Positions 6,207 through 13,434 of a DNA stretch of 64,000 nucleotides are shown here, in pieces (positions within the stretch are counted from its first letter, which is position 1; each line of letters opens with the position of its first letter). The stretch is from Alteromonas portus (GTDB lineage Bacteria > Pseudomonadota > Gammaproteobacteria > Enterobacterales > Alteromonadaceae). The notes under the pieces were generated by a model. The model saw only the letters and a program-made list of their open reading frames with translations. It did not search any database and was not told the origin of the DNA. The translations under genes and the position numbers were made by a program. The stretch is taken from NCBI RefSeq assembly GCF_005117025.1, contig NZ_SWCO01000008.1, positions 1 to 64,000 of the forward strand. The letters are read 5' to 3'.

Positions 6207-6449
6207 TTACTGAAAACCTGTTTAACGTTAATTACTGCGATCTATTTGTTGCGTGGTATCACAGGTTTAATTGGTCCATTTTTAACTTCAGATCCTGTGG
6301 TACATAAAAATTCATTGACCTTTTGGATAGTAAGTTCAATTATATGTTGTATATATGGTGCGTTTTCATTTACGCACGGCAGTTTAGCCACCATACCTCT
6401 TGCAACTGCAGCGCTTAGCTTAACGTTATACGGCACAAGGAAAGTGTAA
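6141..6449 (+). CDS. membrane protein with attC-derived ends, about 102 aa
   Basis: Small inner-membrane protein with three hydrophobic stretches (LTLITAIYLLRG..., FWIVSSIICCIYGAF and the C-terminal ATIPLATAALSL), family not recognised. The frame can open at TTG 6108, ATG 6141 or ATG 6177, all of them inside the decayed attC; no start lies at the cassette boundary itself. The last codons (ALSLTLYG) are read through the 3' half of the next attC (core GTTATAC 6425-6431). The original start and stop therefore both seem lost, and the present protein ends are made from recombination-site DNA. It may be expressed or be a decaying gene. Confidence 0.5.
   Translation: MLAAAEGLPLSSMSVPAIVRLPLLKTCLTLITAIYLLRGITGLIGPFLTSDPVVHKNSLTFWIVSSIICCIYGAFSFTHGSLATIPLATAALSLTLYGTRKV
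6400..6431. repeat. 3' half of an attC site
   Basis: GCGCTTAGCTTAAC followed by GTTATAC (core, 6425-6431) matches the right end of the site at 1-92 (CCGTTAGCTTAGCGTTATAC). The left half is not recognisable. It lies inside the coding frame of the preceding gene. Confidence 0.6.
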
Positions 6450-6454
6450 TTCAG

Positions 6455-6724
6455 ATGATAGAAATACGACAAAATAAACCTTTTACCTACTTACTTATCT
6501 GCCTGTCTATCGTGCTAACTTGTTTCGCGATGTATCTTGTTTTGTATTCTGAAATTCTGATTTTGCCACCTGCGCTTCTCGGTATTGCCTTTTTACTTTT
6601 CCTTTTGGGAAGTCAAAAGATGAGAAGGGGTAGAATTGATATTCCAAAGTTCAACTTTTATGTCGAAATAGCAACTTCGGGCGTTTTATTGTTTGCCTGG
6701 GGTTTATGGTTTTTAAAAAAGTAA
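6455..6724 (+). CDS. cassette-borne membrane protein, 89 aa
   Basis: Inner-membrane protein of unknown function. Two strongly hydrophobic helices run from about residue 10 to 50 with a short break, then a basic loop QKMRRGRIDIPK, then a third helix (about 68-86) ending in a dilysine. ATG 6455 is preceded by ACAAGGAAAG. The stop at 6724 is directly followed by the inverse core GTATAAC (6727-6733), which complements the core at the start of this cassette (GTTATACGG). Confidence 0.7.
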   Translation: MIEIRQNKPFTYLLICLSIVLTCFAMYLVLYSEILILPPALLGIAFLLFLLGSQKMRRGRIDIPKFNFYVEIATSGVLLFAWGLWFLKK

Positions 6725-6792
6725 GCGTATAACGTTGTATGATGAACTGTTCGAAGTCGACGAATTTACGTTAGCTGAATAAAGGGTTATCA
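6725..6792. repeat. short attC site
   Basis: Inverse core GTATAAC at 6727-6733 and probable core GTTATCA at 6786-6792, only about 66 bp apart. The central arms are weak (TTCGAAGTCGACGAA). It is either a short natural attC or a deleted one. Confidence 0.55.
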
Positions 6793-6796
6793 AGTA

Positions 6797-6991
6797 ATGG
6801 TGCCATTATTTAAATCTATAGCCATTGGCGTAATGGCTGGTTTAGCTGGAGCTTTATTCCTGTATACATTTTCAGATTTCATATCCGAAAAAAACGAAGC
6901 ATTAGCATTGGGTGTTTTTATTGGGGTAGCTTTTCTCTTTATTGACCTAATTATCAAAAAGCTAAAAACAAATAACCGAGAAGGTAGCTAA
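6797..6991 (+). CDS. cassette-borne small membrane protein, 64 aa
   Basis: Two-helix membrane protein (residues about 6-26 and 36-53) with the acidic linker DFISEKNEAL and a basic C-terminus KKLKTNNREG, the size of many cassette-encoded peptides. No family is recognised. The ribosome site AAAGGG lies next to the attC core, so the cassette boundary supplies its translation signal. The stop overlaps the next inverse core. Confidence 0.65.
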   Translation: MVPLFKSIAIGVMAGLAGALFLYTFSDFISEKNEALALGVFIGVAFLFIDLIIKKLKTNNREGS

Positions 6992-7118
6992 CAAAAACAT
7001 GGGCGATACATTTAACTATGGTTTCTACTAACCAAACTAAAACACTTACGACGTTAGCGGAACAGTAACGCAGCCATGCATTGCTATTACGCCACTGCCT
7101 GATTAGCTAACGTTCGGC
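6983..7118. repeat. degenerate attC site
   Basis: Inverse core region GGTAGCTAAC (6983-6992) and a probable core GTTCGGC at 7112-7118 preceded by TTAGCTAAC. Between them GGAACAGTAACGCAG and ATTACGCCACTGCC recall the GGGACAG/CTGCCC boxes of intact sites. Confidence 0.6.
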
Positions 7119-7141
7119 GCTAAAAAAATATTGAGCGAATC

Positions 7142-7846
7142 ATGTATAAAAGGACTTTGCTGTTCACTATCTTGTTGTTAATTTATTTTTCTGCGTCTGT
7201 TCTGATTCATGAAGCTGGACATGCTATCACAGGAAAACTGTTTGGATTGGGAACACCAATTATCAACATTTGGCCTGGTATTGAGCTGTTCCCTAATATT
7301 GGCGCAACAGTTTCATCATCAGGTTGGCCCGAAAGAGCCGTTGGCTATGTTAGCTTTATTCCAGAATCACCTCGGTTTGTAGTTGAATTTAATGAGTTCC
7401 CCCAGTCACTAAAACTACCCCCAGAACTAAAGGTAATCACAAATAATACCCACCAAGGAAATGCTTACTTGCCAATTGTGGGTCTCATGGGAAGTGGCAC
7501 CACTTTTCTAATTTCACTTTTTTGCACACTTTACCTATACTTTGCAAAGCCCAACGGGGTTTATAGAGCCCTTGTCGTATGTGGCACATTTTTATTCTAC
7601 GACATACTTTGCTATACAGTATTTCCCGTTTTTTTCAAAATGCGGCATCTCATTTTTATAGGAGGGAGTCATCCTGAGCCAATAATTTGTCTTGTTAACA
7701 TTGGAGTTCCCTTTGAGTTCGCGGTCACATCAGTTTTAAGTATCTGTGCTGCTCAAATTATGGCACTGTATTATTTATCTAGAAAACAAGGGCTTTTTAA
7801 ACTAAACGCACCTACAGAAGAAATTAGGCCCTTTGTCATCGCTTGA
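7142..7846 (+). CDS. cassette-borne M50-like membrane metallopeptidase, 234 aa
   Basis: Multi-spanning membrane protein with a zinc-protease signature in its first helix: IHEAGHAITGK, with H23, E24 and H27, as in site-2-protease-like (M50) and related membrane peptidases. At least four further hydrophobic segments follow (about residues 108-126, 136-152, 182-200). A third zinc ligand such as the NPDG-type motif of classical M50 enzymes is not seen, so it belongs to an atypical branch or is not catalytic. Cleavage of membrane substrates is inferred from the motif only. It is the largest cassette gene here. No strong ribosome site precedes ATG 7142. Confidence 0.7.
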   Translation: MYKRTLLFTILLLIYFSASVLIHEAGHAITGKLFGLGTPIINIWPGIELFPNIGATVSSSGWPERAVGYVSFIPESPRFVVEFNEFPQSLKLPPELKVITNNTHQGNAYLPIVGLMGSGTTFLISLFCTLYLYFAKPNGVYRALVVCGTFLFYDILCYTVFPVFFKMRHLIFIGGSHPEPIICLVNIGVPFEFAVTSVLSICAAQIMALYYLSRKQGLFKLNAPTEEIRPFVIA

Positions 7847-7854
7847 TGGGATGC

Positions 7855-7918
7855 TGATAAGTCAAGCCTCTTAGGCTGTTATGGGCTAGGTATTAGTGCC
7901 CGTTAATGAAAGTTATGT
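7855..7918. repeat. attC remnant
   Basis: The 3' end is well kept: AGTGCCCGTTAATGAAA followed by core GTTATGT at 7912-7918. The left side carries only TCAAGCCTCTTAGGC and lacks a clear inverse core and stem. Confidence 0.55.
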
Positions 7919-7930
7919 TGTTATATTGAA

Positions 7931-8230
7931 ATGGATGTCTTTATGAACTCAGGTATTAAGATGGATATTTTGTTTACAGGGCTGTTGCTAATCCCTATTG
8001 TGATCACAGCCGTGCCTTTCATACAAAATAAACTAATCCCTCACGCACAAAACTTCCCCTCTTCTATTTATCCACTGCCCATATCCGTTTATTTAATTTA
8101 TGAGATTTCAGCCGAGAATAATATCTTTGGAATGTTTGGCCTGTTTGTTGGTTACTCCCTTTTCTTTTTTATCTATGCCGTATCTGTTTCTCTGCTGGCT
8201 TTTACTGTAAAAAACAAAAAGCATGACTGA
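7931..8230 (+). CDS. cassette-region membrane protein, 99 aa
   Basis: Small inner-membrane protein, three hydrophobic segments (about residues 12-30, 47-58 and 68-92), polar lysine-rich tail KNKKHD. The start could be ATG 7931, ATG 7943 or ATG 7961; all are in frame and none has a strong ribosome site. Family not recognised. It follows an attC core by 12 bases, but no attC is visible after its stop, as expected near the eroded end of the array. Confidence 0.62.
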   Translation: MDVFMNSGIKMDILFTGLLLIPIVITAVPFIQNKLIPHAQNFPSSIYPLPISVYLIYEISAENNIFGMFGLFVGYSLFFFIYAVSVSLLAFTVKNKKHD

Positions 8231-8335
8231 TCACGCTAGCAGGCAGGTTAATTGAAACATTTCATTACAAGAACCTTCAGAACTGCCGGAAAAATGTACT
8301 ATATTAAAAGCGCGGATTTATAATAAGGAAAGGTT

Positions 8336-8524
8336 ATGAAAAAATACTCTCGTGTTTTAGCTATGCTCACATTTTTAATTGCTGCCGTTGTCACATTTAG
8401 TTTCGGCATGATTAACGGTACACTTGGGTTAATTCTACTAGCTTTTGTATTTGAAGGTCTGTTTTGGTTCAATTCTTACAAAGCTGAATCAGAAAACAAA
8501 AAAGCACATTATAATCAGGTGTAA
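8336..8524 (+). CDS. small membrane protein, 62 aa
   Basis: Two-helix membrane protein (about residues 7-26 and 28-46) followed by a charged tail (AESENKKAHYNQV). ATAAGGAAAGG at 8323-8333 is a strong ribosome site for ATG 8336. Unknown function. No clear attC flanks it, but its size, strand and spacing match the cassette genes to the left. Confidence 0.65.
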   Translation: MKKYSRVLAMLTFLIAAVVTFSFGMINGTLGLILLAFVFEGLFWFNSYKAESENKKAHYNQV

Positions 8525-8795
8525 CCTGCCATCTGACAAAATCTGTTTTTAAACATGCTGGCAATAGAGGAAAGCGTTATTCCTTTATCAATTCAGGCCC
8601 ATCTATTATTCGTGGGGCTGTGTGGCTACGAATAACGTAGTTTACATTCGCGGCGCCGCTAGCGATAAATATGTAGGTCCTCTACGCTTCGCTTGATACC
8701 TAAGCCTGTGCCCCCTTCTACATCATTTAAACGTCACGTGACTTATGGAATTTAGAAACTGGATAGTAAGTATCATGATAAAGGAAGCCACACAG
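8525..8795. other. non-coding spacer with a faint attC trace
   Basis: No credible gene. TATGTAGGTCCTCTACGC and GATACCTAAGCCTGTGCCCCC (about 8670-8718) loosely recall attC arms and the CTGCGCCC box, but no core or inverse core can be placed with confidence. The upstream half contains ATTCGTGG...CTACGAAT-type inverted sequence. Confidence 0.35.
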
Positions 8796-9140
8796 ATGAA
8801 AAAAATAATTATTATTTTGTCAGTTGCGCTTATTCTGGCAACAACTGGAACGTCTGGATTCGGGTTGAGTTTTTTCCAAATTTATATTGCTGCCCCCCTG
8901 CTATTGTCTATTTTATTACTTTTAATTAAGACTAAAAACTCAAAGCTTAATCTAATTGTCTCGTGTGCTGGTTTATTTTCGGCTATTCTAGCTTTACAGC
9001 CATATTACTCAGCATATACATATACGGGTAGCGATGGACAGGTCGCCCTTATTTATGTTGCTATGCCATTTTATCAACTCGCGTTTATGGCTGTAGTAGC
9101 TTTCATCGCTTGGGGTATAACACCTTCAACAGAGCGCTGA
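8796..9140 (+). CDS. membrane protein, 114 aa
   Basis: Four-helix inner-membrane protein of unknown function. The preferred start is ATG 8796 (MKKIIIILSV), behind AAAGGAAGCC at 8780-8789. The in-frame ATG 8745 would add a non-hydrophobic 17-residue leader without a ribosome site. Hydrophobic stretches lie near residues 3-20, 27-42, 50-66 and 88-108, with an extracytoplasmic-looking loop YYSAYTYTGSDGQ. Same orientation as the cassette genes. Confidence 0.62.
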   Translation: MKKIIIILSVALILATTGTSGFGLSFFQIYIAAPLLLSILLLLIKTKNSKLNLIVSCAGLFSAILALQPYYSAYTYTGSDGQVALIYVAMPFYQLAFMAVVAFIAWGITPSTER

Positions 9141-9323
9141 TACGAGACAGAATATTAGCGTAGATAATACGCAGTTAAAGAACCTTCACACCGCATTATG
9201 AAGCATTTTGCAAGCCCGTTTCGTGAAGTTCTACCAATGCGCTTGCGCCCACAATTTTACGTTTAAATGAAAAACTAGGTAATTGCTGGTAGTCTTAGAA
9301 TTTAATTAAAATAAGGAAGTTCC

Positions 9324-9560
9324 ATGAAAGGTCGTACAAAAGTAGCTTTATCAACTATCGCTTTCGCAACTGTAATTAGCTTGCAGTCGTTCATTCTGTA
9401 TCAAAACAACATTGCCAATGAAGTTATCCAGGCCAAAGTAGACAGGCTTGAAAGTCAAATAAAGCAAACGAGTACAACTAATCAAGAACTTCTTTCAAAA
9501 ATTAAAAAGCTTGAAGGTAATTTGGAGCTTAAACCTCGTAGTCTTCTTTCTATGAATTAA
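9324..9560 (+). CDS. single-span membrane protein with coiled coil, 78 aa
   Basis: One N-terminal hydrophobic helix (about residues 8-26, TIAFATVISLQSFILY) that may serve as an uncleaved anchor, followed by a heptad-rich stretch (about residues 32-70, VDRLESQIKQ...LLSKIKKLEGNLEL) likely to form a coiled coil. ATAAGGAAG precedes ATG 9324. No family recognised. A structural or assembly role is only a guess from the shape. Confidence 0.65.
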   Translation: MKGRTKVALSTIAFATVISLQSFILYQNNIANEVIQAKVDRLESQIKQTSTTNQELLSKIKKLEGNLELKPRSLLSMN

Positions 9561-9686
9561 TTGTCTTTTCGTTTAATTACTTGCTTACTTCGTTCCCTAG
9601 AAGGCAAACACGCTAGACGAATACGCTATTATTTTTCTACAATTTTGTCTTCTTAAAAATATTGAGAGGAAAAAGGAATTTCATAA

Positions 9687-9935
9687 ATGAAGAGCTTTTC
9701 GACAATACTGCTCATCTCTCTGTTATCCATCGCAATGTCGGGTTGCGCTGCTCTTGATATAAAACCTTGGACTCTAGATAACTTGGTCAGTGACGCTGTA
9801 TTTTCATCTATAACGGGTGATAGAATTGCCTCAGGAAATCCCGCTAAATGCAATCAAATTAAAATGCAATGCTCTACATCAAACTACAGTGAACGGACTG
9901 TTAACGGTGAACTCACTTGCTCTTGCAGAAATTAA
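9687..9935 (+). CDS. small lipoprotein, 82 aa
   Basis: Lipoprotein signal: MKSFSTILLISLLSIAMSGC, lipobox MSGC with Cys at residue 20. The mature part is short, begins with AALDIKPWTLDNLVSDAVF, and has four or five Cys residues near the C-terminus (CNQIKMQC, ELTCSC), suggesting disulphides in the periplasm. The start at ATG 9687 has AGAGGAAAAAGGA upstream. Family unknown. It is the last gene of the cassette-like run. Confidence 0.68.
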   Translation: MKSFSTILLISLLSIAMSGCAALDIKPWTLDNLVSDAVFSSITGDRIASGNPAKCNQIKMQCSTSNYSERTVNGELTCSCRN

Positions 9936-10354
9936 TTAAAATATGGCGCAAGCGCATTTCTTCTTAACCACAACAGTCTCATTGCAAGATACTGAGTTCG
10001 CTGTCCACAGCAGTTGTTTGCTGGAAGTAAATAAAATATTGCGGTTATAACAGGTAACCTACTCGTTTTAGCCGCCTTATTCTTTGGATGTTATCCTTTG
10101 AGTCGGCCTGTAATTTTGCATTAAAGGCACTACACAAGGAGTCCACTCGCACCGCAAAGCATCATTCGTATCGGTCAAATCCTTCCGCTTTTTACTTTAA
10201 ACGCACCCTCTTATTTTCCTATAAAAGAAAGATAAAACTTTCACACCGACGGCCCATCTAAAAATTTGTCTCGAGATATCCAGGATTAGTATCCGCTTGA
10301 AAAACAAACACCAGGCCTCACTTATAGATACATACTCGCTTCAAGGAAGAAAAA
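9936..10354. other. 419-base gap, nothing recognised
   Basis: No open frame, attC, RNA gene or clear palindrome was recognised in this AT-rich stretch. The AAGGAAG at about 10341-10347 is the ribosome site of the next gene. The gap separates the cassette-like genes from ordinary chromosomal genes and may mark the old right boundary of the array. Confidence 0.4.
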
Positions 10355-10804
10355 ATGGTTAGACATGTCTGGGGCTTCGAGGAAAAGTCAGTATTTGCGG
10401 TTTTAGCATTATGCATTTGTTCGTTTGGGCTTTACGTGATTTATCGACTTTGGCAGTTAAGCCATGTAATTAACCCAAGAGTAGAGAACCCTATCTCACG
10501 TGCTTTTACGGCAACGGCTATTTGCATACACGTGTTATCGCTACTTGGTATTCTTTGTTATTTTCTGTTTCCCGCTCCTCCCGCACTATTATTAACGGCT
10601 AAATTGCTGCATTTACTCTCTTCACTCTTTCATGTTGTTTGGATCATAAAAGTTAGAAACCGATTAAATACAATAAACAACAATAAAAAAGGCGATGTCT
10701 TGTGGCTAAACGCACTTTTAAGTAGTTTTTTTCATGTGATCTACTTCCAATACAAAATAAATCAAACTGTCGATTCGGGAAGAACAAAAAAGCTTGAGGC
10801 ATAG
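10355..10804 (+). CDS. hypothetical membrane protein, 149 aa
   Basis: Three hydrophobic helices (about residues 13-32, 49-70 and 77-97), then a basic linker (KVRNRLNTINNNKKGD) and an aromatic C-terminal segment WLNALLSSFFHVIYFQYKIN that recalls the end of small DUF4234/DUF4328-like membrane proteins, although I cannot assign it. ATG 10355 follows TCAAGGAAGAAAAA. It stands alone with 240 bases of non-coding sequence after it. Confidence 0.65.
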   Translation: MVRHVWGFEEKSVFAVLALCICSFGLYVIYRLWQLSHVINPRVENPISRAFTATAICIHVLSLLGILCYFLFPAPPALLLTAKLLHLLSSLFHVVWIIKVRNRLNTINNNKKGDVLWLNALLSSFFHVIYFQYKINQTVDSGRTKKLEA

Positions 10805-11045
10805 CAGCTATTAAATTTCACTTACTGAAGAACCTTATTCAGAAAAACTGACAGCCTTAAACGCATGGGTCAATAGCAGTTAGGACCAACTGGACGCCTT
10901 AATCACTGTTCGTTTTATGGACCACATATTTTTAGATTAAAAATGTGGTATTGTGCTAGTGAAAGGATGACTGCTTTCGTAATATTTAGCCGGCATTCCC
11001 CATGGTTTTTCATTCACACGTTACTTATTTACAGGGAAATCGATT

Positions 11046-11495
11046 ATGAAAAGCGCCGTTATTGTTTTTATTTTTATACTTGCTGGATGCACGTCAACGC
11101 CCCCTCAGATCGCGTCTACCTATTCTAATACAATGGACATTATAAAAGCCGCTGCCGACTCTGCTCCACATGGCGTTCCTGGCGAGTACACGCTAAAAAT
11201 AGTAGCAACTGGTAGTCAGGGGAAATTTGTTTATTTGAATACTGAAAAAGACTATCGCGATCAGAGAGCAGTCACTGTCGCGCTACATCCTAGCGTTATT
11301 TCCCAGTTATCGGCAAAATATGGGATGCCCCCTCAAGATTACTTTATCGATAAAAAAATTGTGATAAATGGGGAAGCTAAGCGCGTAAAAATTGCATTTA
11401 TATCTCAGGGTAAGGTCACAAATAAATATTACTACCAAACGCACATTAGGCTTATGGATATTTCACAACTTATGGTTTTAGACGAAAAAGCATGA
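11046..11495 (+). CDS. hypothetical lipoprotein, 149 aa
   Basis: Signal peptide with lipobox: MKSAVIVFIFILAGC, Cys at residue 15, followed by TSTPPQIAST. The mature domain of about 130 residues looks alpha/beta, contains GEYTLKIVATGSQGKFVYLNTEKDYRDQR and reads like a small OB-type or NTF2-like fold, with no recognised family. ATG 11046 is preceded by ACAGGGAAA. The next gene begins 38 bases after its stop, so the two may be cotranscribed. Confidence 0.72.
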   Translation: MKSAVIVFIFILAGCTSTPPQIASTYSNTMDIIKAAADSAPHGVPGEYTLKIVATGSQGKFVYLNTEKDYRDQRAVTVALHPSVISQLSAKYGMPPQDYFIDKKIVINGEAKRVKIAFISQGKVTNKYYYQTHIRLMDISQLMVLDEKA

Positions 11496-11532
11496 AATGG
11501 TGACGTTAAGTCATGAGCCCGGTAATTAGCCT

Positions 11533-11901
11533 ATGAATCTCGGTGAATTTAACCACTTTTGCAGTGCACTCCCTCACACTACACACATCGTTCAGTGGGG
11601 TAATTCAGACGTATGGAAAGTAGGGGGGAAAGTCTTTGCTATAGGGAACATTGGCAAAAACGGGCACCCTGCTTTTATCTTTAAAACGTCAGAGCAAAAC
11701 TATTATTTTCTGGAAGAAAAGCCCGGCTACAGGCCTGCGCCCTATCTTGCTAGTCGAGGGATGAAGTGGATACAGCAATACAATTGTGAGAGCGATGAAG
11801 ATGAAGCGTTAGAATATTATCTAAGCGCATCATATAAACTAGTATCGTTAGGATTAACCAAAAAGATGCAAAAAGCCCTTGGTTTAAATCAATCTCAGTA
11901 A
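11533..11901 (+). CDS. YjbR/MmcQ-like protein, 122 aa
   Basis: YjbR-type domain (CyaY-like fold, often labelled DNA-binding, true role unclear). Family hallmarks: an early LPHTTHIVQWGNSDVWKVGGKVFAIG (residues about 14-39), then FKTSEQNYYFLEEKPGYRPAPYLASRGMKWIQ with the conserved P-x-Y and the W-I/V motif. Full length for the family. The start ATG 11533 has only a weak ribosome site. It lies 14 bases upstream of the DUF3703 gene, suggesting an operon with the two genes that follow. Confidence 0.82.
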   Translation: MNLGEFNHFCSALPHTTHIVQWGNSDVWKVGGKVFAIGNIGKNGHPAFIFKTSEQNYYFLEEKPGYRPAPYLASRGMKWIQQYNCESDEDEALEYYLSASYKLVSLGLTKKMQKALGLNQSQ

Positions 11902-11915
11902 AAGGTACCTACCCT

Positions 11916-12299
11916 ATGTTCAAAGCAAAAAACTTTACGCGCAATATTCGCCCTTATGTGGAAGCAGAACTAGCGCACGCTCATAAAATGCAAAACCAAA
12001 ACAACCAAAGGTGTGCTTTTACACACTTAGAAAATGCTCACGTTCTTGGTCAAGCCTCTACAAGACTGCACGTAGCGGTACACGTTCAAATGCTTTTATG
12101 GGCAGTGAAACAAGGCAATATTGGTGAGTTTTTTGGTCAGCTTTTAAGAATTGTGGGCGCTGCCACAAAAACTGTTTTTGGACTGGTACCTCATGGAAAT
12201 ACAGGTGGCGCTAACGTTAGCCCATTTAAGGCAATGCCAATTAAAACAAACTTAAAAACGATTCTAGAAAAAGCGCATTCTAATGAAGATAAAAATTAA
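11916..12299 (+). CDS. DUF3703 family protein, 127 aa
   Basis: Matches the DUF3703 pattern: an N-terminal helix NIRPYVEAELAHAHK, then FTHLENAHVLGQASTRLHVAVHVQMLLWA (about residues 43-71) with repeated histidines that could bind a metal, then RIVGAATKTVFGLVPHGNTGG near the C-terminus. No biochemical role is established that I know of. The gene end overlaps the start of the PhzF-like gene by 17 bases, indicating coupled translation. The ribosome site of the downstream gene lies inside this one. Confidence 0.82.
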   Translation: MFKAKNFTRNIRPYVEAELAHAHKMQNQNNQRCAFTHLENAHVLGQASTRLHVAVHVQMLLWAVKQGNIGEFFGQLLRIVGAATKTVFGLVPHGNTGGANVSPFKAMPIKTNLKTILEKAHSNEDKN

Positions 12300-13074
12300 C
12301 GTTGTCGATGCATTTACCAATGTAAGGTTTAAGGGCAACCCTGCAGCTGTTGTTATAACGGGTAAATGGCTTAGCGATGAAAAAATGCAAGAAATCGCTG
12401 CTGAAAATAACCTTTCAGAAACCGCATTTTTAGTAGAAGACGATAACGGTGTATTTGGTATACGTTGGTTTTCCCCGATAACAGAAATCGACTTTTGCGG
12501 TCATGCAACGCTGGCTTCTGCATTTGTTATTTTTAGCGAAAATTATCAACTACCGCACATTTCGTTTTTCGCCAAATCGGTGGGGATGATGAAAGTCGTT
12601 AAGAAAGAAGACGGTTTCATTCAAATGGACTTCCCAAATAGAATGCCTCACCCTGTTGATGACGTGCCTGAAGCGTTACTACAAGGGCTTTCAATAAAAC
12701 CCAAAAGCATTTTGAAAAATGATCAAGCGTATTTTGCTGTTTATTCCGACGAAGACGACGTTTTAAGCGTAATTCAAGACAGTGAACAACTGAAAAAACT
12801 TGCGCCCTATGATGTGGTAGTGACAGCACCGGGTACTCAATTTGACTTCGTATCCCGTTATTTTTGGCCTGCGAACGGCGGTGATGAAGACCCGGTAACC
12901 GGTTCAATTCACACTGGGCTAGCGCCTTATTGGGCAAAAGTGCTTGGGCGGTCAAAGCTTATGGCTTATCAAGCATCTAAACGAGGTGGTACAGCAAAAT
13001 GTGAAGTAGCAGGCGACCGCGTGCTTATTTCAGGCCAAGCGGTGTCTTACCTTGAAGGTTACATTACTATTTAA
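12283..13074 (+). CDS. PhzF-family isomerase-like protein, 263 aa
   Basis: PhzF/diaminopimelate-epimerase fold enzyme, 263 aa, the usual length. The N-terminal half contains VDAFTNVRFKGNPAAVV, then AAENNLSETAFLV with the catalytic-type Glu of PhzF, and FCGHATLASAFVIF. The second half contains ANGGDEDPVTGSIHTGLAPYW, the paired motif of the duplicated fold. PhzF isomerises a phenazine precursor, but most genomic relatives act on unknown substrates and no phenazine genes are nearby. The start overlaps DUF3703 by 17 bases. A minus-strand frame over its centre is a shadow. Confidence 0.88.
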   Translation: MKIKINVVDAFTNVRFKGNPAAVVITGKWLSDEKMQEIAAENNLSETAFLVEDDNGVFGIRWFSPITEIDFCGHATLASAFVIFSENYQLPHISFFAKSVGMMKVVKKEDGFIQMDFPNRMPHPVDDVPEALLQGLSIKPKSILKNDQAYFAVYSDEDDVLSVIQDSEQLKKLAPYDVVVTAPGTQFDFVSRYFWPANGGDEDPVTGSIHTGLAPYWAKVLGRSKLMAYQASKRGGTAKCEVAGDRVLISGQAVSYLEGYITI

Positions 13075-13111
13075 CAATTTAAAGAATAAAGCTGTAGAAG
13101 GAACTATATAA

Positions 13112-13297
13112 ATGCAAAAAGTCGTTGAATTTAAAACTCGTAACTTTTGGTCTAGCCAACTTAATTTAGACACCCTTAACGAAGAAGTTACCAAATACAA
13201 CAATCAGGGCTGGCGTGTCATTCAAGTAACACCAGTGTCGTCTTTTTCTGCACATGTTCGTTCGGTATTACTCCTTCTTGAAAAATCGAATAGTTAA
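13112..13297 (+). CDS. DUF4177-like small protein, 61 aa
   Basis: Short soluble protein with the pattern of DUF4177: an initial strand MQKVVEFKT, then LDTLNEEVTKYNNQGWRVIQVTPV (the N-x-x-G-W-R/E-V turn) and a final hydrophobic strand VRSVLLLLEK. Function unknown. GAAGGAAC precedes ATG 13112, 37 bases after the PhzF-like stop, and a terminator follows at 13354, so it closes that operon. Confidence 0.78.
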   Translation: MQKVVEFKTRNFWSSQLNLDTLNEEVTKYNNQGWRVIQVTPVSSFSAHVRSVLLLLEKSNS

Positions 13298-13353
13298 AAG
13301 TAAAAACTAAAAAGAGCAGAAAATTCTATGCTCGCTCCCTATCGAAAACAAAA

Positions 13354-13383
13354 AAGCGGAAGATATTTAACCTTCCGCTTTCA
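13354..13383. terminator. convergent stem-loop terminator
   Basis: Arms AAGCGGAAG (13354-13362) and CTTCCGCTT (13372-13380) with a 9-base AT loop and an A-run on the left. It separates the + operon from ggt on the - strand and can serve both. Confidence 0.8.
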
Positions 13384-13434
13384 CTCACTCAACAGCGCAT
13401 TGCTGCATCTAGTTTTAACTAGGCAAACGCCAAA

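Noticed and set aside
1..9935. CRISPR array
   Set aside because: Repeated palindromic units are spaced by several hundred bases of coding sequence and vary in length; they are attC sites, not short regular repeats with spacers.
10943..11128. 61-codon + strand frame overlapping the lipoprotein start
   Set aside because: It overlaps the better frame from 11046, which has a ribosome site and lipobox; no support for the shorter frame.
12617..12955. 112-codon minus-strand frame over the PhzF-like gene
   Set aside because: It lies wholly inside a well-supported gene, has no family-like motifs and no ribosome site. The + strand protein has complete PhzF signatures.
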